The notes under the pieces were generated by a model, which saw nothing but the letters and a program-made list of their open reading frames with translations, was not told the DNA's origin and did no database searches. A stretch of 46,151 nt of DNA from Ectocarpus siliculosus (Eukaryota > Sar > Phaeophyceae > Ectocarpales > Ectocarpaceae), in the NCBI GenBank assembly GCA_000310025.1, contig FN649739.1, forward strand, positions 1,058,560 through 1,104,710, read 5' to 3'. Position numbers and translations under genes: made by a program. Below are positions 43,283-46,151 of this stretch, piece after piece; the stretch's first letter is position 1, and every line of letters starts with the position of its first letter.

Positions 43283-46151
43283 TCTCTCTCCCTCCCTCCC
43301 TCCCTCCCTCCCTCCTTCTCAGCTCACTTGTCACTCCGGAGTTGACGTTCATCAGCCCCTGTCGCACACCCTCCCTCACCGCCGCAGACGCGTCTCGCAT
43401 CGTGTCTCCTGGTGGCCGAGGTATCGACCCGCCGTTCCACTTTCCCGTTGGCCTGGGGGGAAGAGTTGTTGTTGTTGTTGTTGTTGTCGTTGTTGTGGTT
43501 GTGGTTGATTGAGATACGGTTGTTGTTGTCGTTGTGGATGATACTGTGGTGGATGCTGCTGCCGCTGTTCTACTGGTGGTGCTGTTGCTATTGCTGACGC
43601 AACGTTTGTCTGCAATATGTAGGGATGAACGGCGTAGGTCGTTCCCCGACCAGCCAGCCCCCTCAACCACTGCCTATATCCCGAACACACAACGTAAGCT
43701 GCTCCACAAACTTGTCATCTCTTGCGCACCACTACATATCACCGTTAACGATGGGGTCATTGTTCCCCAATAGTTTCAGGGTGCGGGGCGTTGTTGCCCC
43801 GCAGCGTACCTTCATCAGTCCGCAAAAATAGGCTACACAACTCACTCACACCCCACCTCCCATTGTCCGAATCGGTTCCGCCGCCGCCGAGCCCCGCCTC
43901 CATCCCCTCCATGGCATCCCACTCCTCGTCCCACGGCATGAGAGGCTTCTCGGGAGACACCGCACTCTCCGAAGACGTCGCCGCAACCCACCGAGCGTCC
44001 CCGCCGACCCTCCGCCTCGCCGTCGCAAGCGCCGCCGAACGCTGGCGGCTTCCCTTCGTAGCGCCGCCGCCGCCGCCGCCGCCGCCGGTTTCGGGGTTAG
44101 AGCTGGGCGTAGCGGCGCCAGGCGGCCTCCTGCTGCGGGGGGAGATCCGACGCCGGTCTTTGGGCGAGGCGAGCGCGAACGAGGATGGCGATTTCGGGGA
44201 GGAGGAGGAGAAGTCGCCGCCGTTCTCGAGGCCGGTGCCTGATGACACCCGGGTCTTGGCTGGCGACCGACTTCTCCGTGAAAACTGGTAGGTAGGTACA
44301 TGATGAACCAGGGAGTTTATTTTTTATTGTTCGTCGATGTCGCATTAAGGAGGACGAGAAGGAGCGGGGAACATGACGAACAAAAAACATGGTAATTGCG
44401 AGGGGGAAAGCACGCCAGGGAGGTTTTTGTTTGGCGGTACTGTACAGTATCGCATGATAAGGCACGAAGAGCGGAGGATGAAAAAAGCAATAAAGCACGG
44501 AAATTGAGAACGAAAAGATATCGCACAACTGAGATACTACACCACCAACACCAACAACACCAACAAAGACACCAACAACCACCACAACAACGACAACACC
44601 AACACCTGGTCGACAGGTCAACTCACCAGCGCAGGAAACGGCGTGAGGGATCCCTTCTGCCGGCCCCTCGTACGCCCGCTGCCGCCGCGGCGCCGCACGC
44701 CCTCCCTGCCCGCGCGGGCCGGCGACGCCCCCTCCTGCTCCTGGCGCGGCACCGCGTCTCCGTCGGCCGCCACGCCCCTGGCGCTATGTCTCAACAACGC
44801 CGCGTCCGATCGGCACCCGCTAGACGACACCGAGTAGGAAGTTCGGGAGTTTTTGGGGGATTGATCACCGTTGTCGCCATCAACGCCTCCATCTTCATCC
44901 GAAAGGGAGGCCCGGTGTAAGCTGGGAGAGCTAGGCACGACGCCGCTCTTGCTCTTGGCCTCGCCGCCCCTGCCCGTTGGGGGTGTTTCGGACCAGTTTC
45001 TGACGGCACTACTCCCGTTGCTGCTATCGTCATGGTCGTCGTCCTCGTCGTCGATGTACCTCGGGAGCTTGCTCCGCGGCAAGACACCTGCTTCAGACGG
45101 CGGTGACCCCGCCGCCGCCGCCGCCGCCGCCGCCGTTGGTGCCGGCGGCGGTGACAAAGCGTTCAGCGCCTCCTCCCCCCTTGCCGCCACCTTCTCCATC
45201 GTCTTCTCGCCATCGGACGAAGGCCACCTTGCCACGTTCTGCGCGCTCATCAGCGAGTCCGAGGTATCGCCCATGTCGTCCGCCTCCTCCTGGCCCTCCC
45301 GAGCCGGTTGCTCTTCCCCACCCGGTGACTCAGCACCCCTTCCCTCCGCATTCTGCGGATGCCCCCCCCTGCCCCTTCCCTCCGAGTCTCCGCGCGTTCG
45401 TCTGTGTCTCGGGGCCGGGCTTCTGCTGCACCTCCGTCTGTCATCGCCACCGGCAGCGGTTCTCGTGCCCGACAGGGACCGCCTGCGGGGCTGGTCGAGC
45501 ATCTTCACCCCCCTCCCGCGGCGGCGGCTGTCACTGTTGTAGCCGTCGCTAAGCTCATCCTCGTCCTCGACCTCAGAGTCTCGCCGCCGGCCTCTTCCTC
45601 TTCCTGCCCCTCTTGCCCCCCCCCGCCCTCCTCGTCCTCCTCCTCCTCGTCCTCGTCCTTCTTCTTCTCCTTCCCCTCCTTCTCCTTCGACCGGCTCCAC
45701 GACCGTAGCCGGCACCGTGGCACCACCTTCCCCCGTCGCGGAGCCACCGGCCACTATCCTGCGCCCAGACCGGGTGCGCCCGCCACCTCCCACGCCACCC
45801 TCACGGCTCCCGTCGCGCCCAAAACTCCTCCGGTCGACGTGCGCGCCGGCGTGGGTGGCGTAGACCGCGTCGCTGACGCTTCTGCGACCACCACGATGGC
45901 CGCCGCCAGCGGCGGAGGCGTCGCCGCCAACGCGAACACCTTCTCCTCCGGCCTCGGCCGACGACCACCGGCGGCTCTGGGCGGCGGCGGCCGCTACCGC
46001 CGGCGGCAACCGCCTCGGGGAAGAGACGCTGAAGAAGGAGCTCGCGATCGAGTCGGTGGGGCTGGCGACGGGGGCGTTCTGGAAAACCTGCCTCCACGGC
46101 ATGGCGGCGGCGGCTGCATCGCCGCCACCGCCGCCGTGGGTACTGCCGTAG
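34386..46151 (-). CDS. CSC1/OSCA/TMEM63-family mechanosensitive cation channel (5' end outside window)
   Basis: Fifteen minus-strand exons, all GT-AG and all in phase: 44627-46151 (open at the edge), 43857-44284, 43328-43452, 42543-42673, 41559-41707, 40834-40972, 39883-40002, 38938-39063, 38367-38560, 37753-37864, 37205-37276, 36356-36421, 35637-35758, 34659-34797 and 34386-34529. They encode ~1,197 residues. Family marks in order are GTGFVTFKCLSGR and PAPEPRDIVW (end of the cytosolic loop), a helix LGLALGIIFWSVVVSGIQTL, AYLPVTILLIIINLLYFILK, the SRYFFYQLANVF segment, PKVAVYFINLIIVKVVTGLL, FADFLLIMLIVFTF, VIAPVVAVAGLLYFIF, the WPLYESGGLFFHKL signature, a paired helix region and the AYVQPSL end. 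This matches the seven-helix RSN1_7TM (formerly DUF221) pore. These channels pass cations on membrane tension or osmotic stress. TM0-TM2 should lie beyond 46151. The last few residues are unresolved. Confidence 0.92.
37619..37712. repeat. CAA/CAG and CTACTC microsatellites
   Basis: An (ACAACAGCAG)-type run is followed by five or more TCCTAC hexamers. Both lie in the channel intron between the exons at 37753 and 37276. Confidence 0.85.
38786..38832. repeat. (AAC)n microsatellite
   Basis: ACCACCACAACAACAACAAC continues as ACAACAACAAAC in a channel intron. Similar short AAC tracts occur at 21251-21279 and 44541-44600. Confidence 0.85.
39712..39935. repeat. Three diverged ~72-bp tandem copies spanning a channel exon-intron edge
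   Basis: GAGACACACGA, a variable AGCACCTTCAG segment, ATAAAGTAGAGCAGG, then TGATGATGAGGAGGATGG at 39861-39935 is repeated in diverged form at about 39789-39858 and 39712-39785. The first block includes the last ~50 bp and donor of exon 39883-40002. The other two lie in the following intron. Confidence 0.8.
40038..40245. repeat. Degenerate TTCAC minisatellite in a channel intron
   Basis: About fifteen TTCAC(A/G) words recur every 10-14 bp (CATTTCACAATTTATTTTCA, ATTCACAAGTCATTTCACAA and similar), forming a degenerate short-period array just upstream of exon 39883-40002. Confidence 0.75.
41331..41395. repeat. Polypyrimidine/poly-C tract
   Basis: A T-run, ~20 consecutive C, then CT-rich sequence in a channel intron. 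Long homopolymers are prone to assembly error here. Confidence 0.85.
42991..43184. repeat. Interstitial telomere-like repeat (CCCTAA/TTAGGG type, degenerate)
   Basis: About 190 bp of CCCTAACCCTAACC units is interspersed with AACC-extended and CCTTAA/CCCTAG variants. It lies inside the channel intron between the exons at 43328 and 42673. Confidence 0.93.
43185..43319. repeat. (CT)n microsatellite with CCCT tail
   Basis: Almost uninterrupted CT dinucleotides, with a few G substitutions, end in repeated CCCT. The tract directly joins the telomere-like tract on one side and exon 43328-43452 on the other, where on the minus strand it is downstream of the donor. Confidence 0.93.

Larger units (their letters stand above)
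42543..46151 (-). other. Very long disordered cytosolic-loop insertion of the channel
   Basis: Four exons upstream of the conserved loop end encode ~740 residues of low complexity. There are an RG-rich segment (about 45590-45650: GRGGGGRGGRGGARGAGRGR), acidic runs (YIDDEDDDHDDSSNG), many Ser-Pro and Arg-Ser sites, a poly-Ala run and a poly-Gly run. The last part is an amphipathic repeat (MKRGVNEVKDTVKDTVNDLR) leading into the conserved VLTKAGGMSGTGF. The family's loop is usually ~150-200 residues with an RRM-like fold, so this is a large insertion or extension. Confidence 0.75.

Noticed and set aside
43376-43690. Poly-Gln ORF on the minus strand
   Set aside because: The Gln run is a translated TTG/CAA microsatellite. 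The frame stops before the donor, while the frame used in exon 43328-43452 continues in phase.
44871-45552. Plus-strand ORFs rich in Pro, Ser and Ala
   Set aside because: They are antisense shadows of the disordered channel exon at 44627-46151, which splices in phase into the conserved channel core.

Overview
This is eukaryotic nuclear DNA. Genes are split into many small exons by GT-AG introns of about 0.1 to 1.2 kb, exon code is GC-rich with C/G-ending codons, and introns are full of microsatellites, palindromes and mobile-element debris. Intron density, low-complexity GC-rich exons, TTAGGG-type repeat tracts and an excess of TACTGTA words would fit a brown alga or a related large-genome stramenopile. 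That placement is inference; no marker gene is present.

Layout. (1) 1-3333, plus strand: the 3' part of a gene for an unrecognised single-pass membrane protein, with a recent 173-bp tandem duplication in an intron. (2) 3334-6011: no gene I can support. (3) 6012-8812, minus: a gene built from tandemly repeated, phase 0-0 exons, each encoding a variant of the same ~51-residue module. (4) 8934-11736 and 24466-28395: two diverged direct copies of a ~2.8-kb repeat with a tRNA-like head; the second copy is itself interrupted by two insertions, one with terminal inverted repeats. (5) 11737-14065: intergenic, with a TTACCGCC cluster and an ambiguous 282-codon ORF. (6) 14066-24452, minus: a gene of at least 14 exons encoding a complete ADD domain (the histone-reading zinc module of ATRX and DNMT3), a helical middle, two SUMO-interacting motifs and a basic C-terminus, but no helicase or methyltransferase. 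(7) 28396-32895: short tandem repeats, a small coding-like exon, decayed sequence and A/C-rich DNA. (8) 32896-34136, plus: exon candidates for one or two unrecognised genes. (9) 34386-46151, minus, running off the right edge: fifteen exons of a CSC1/OSCA/TMEM63 mechanosensitive cation channel with a very long disordered, RG-rich insertion in its cytosolic loop.

The clearest results are the ADD-SIM gene and the CSC1 channel. I rebuilt both by hand from splice sites; nearly every junction is phase-compatible and domain signatures run across the joins. The ADD-SIM protein would be a chromatin reader linked to SUMO signalling. The channel would sense membrane tension or osmotic stress. I see no evidence that these genes act together. 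Exon edges are manual and would need RNA-seq for confirmation.
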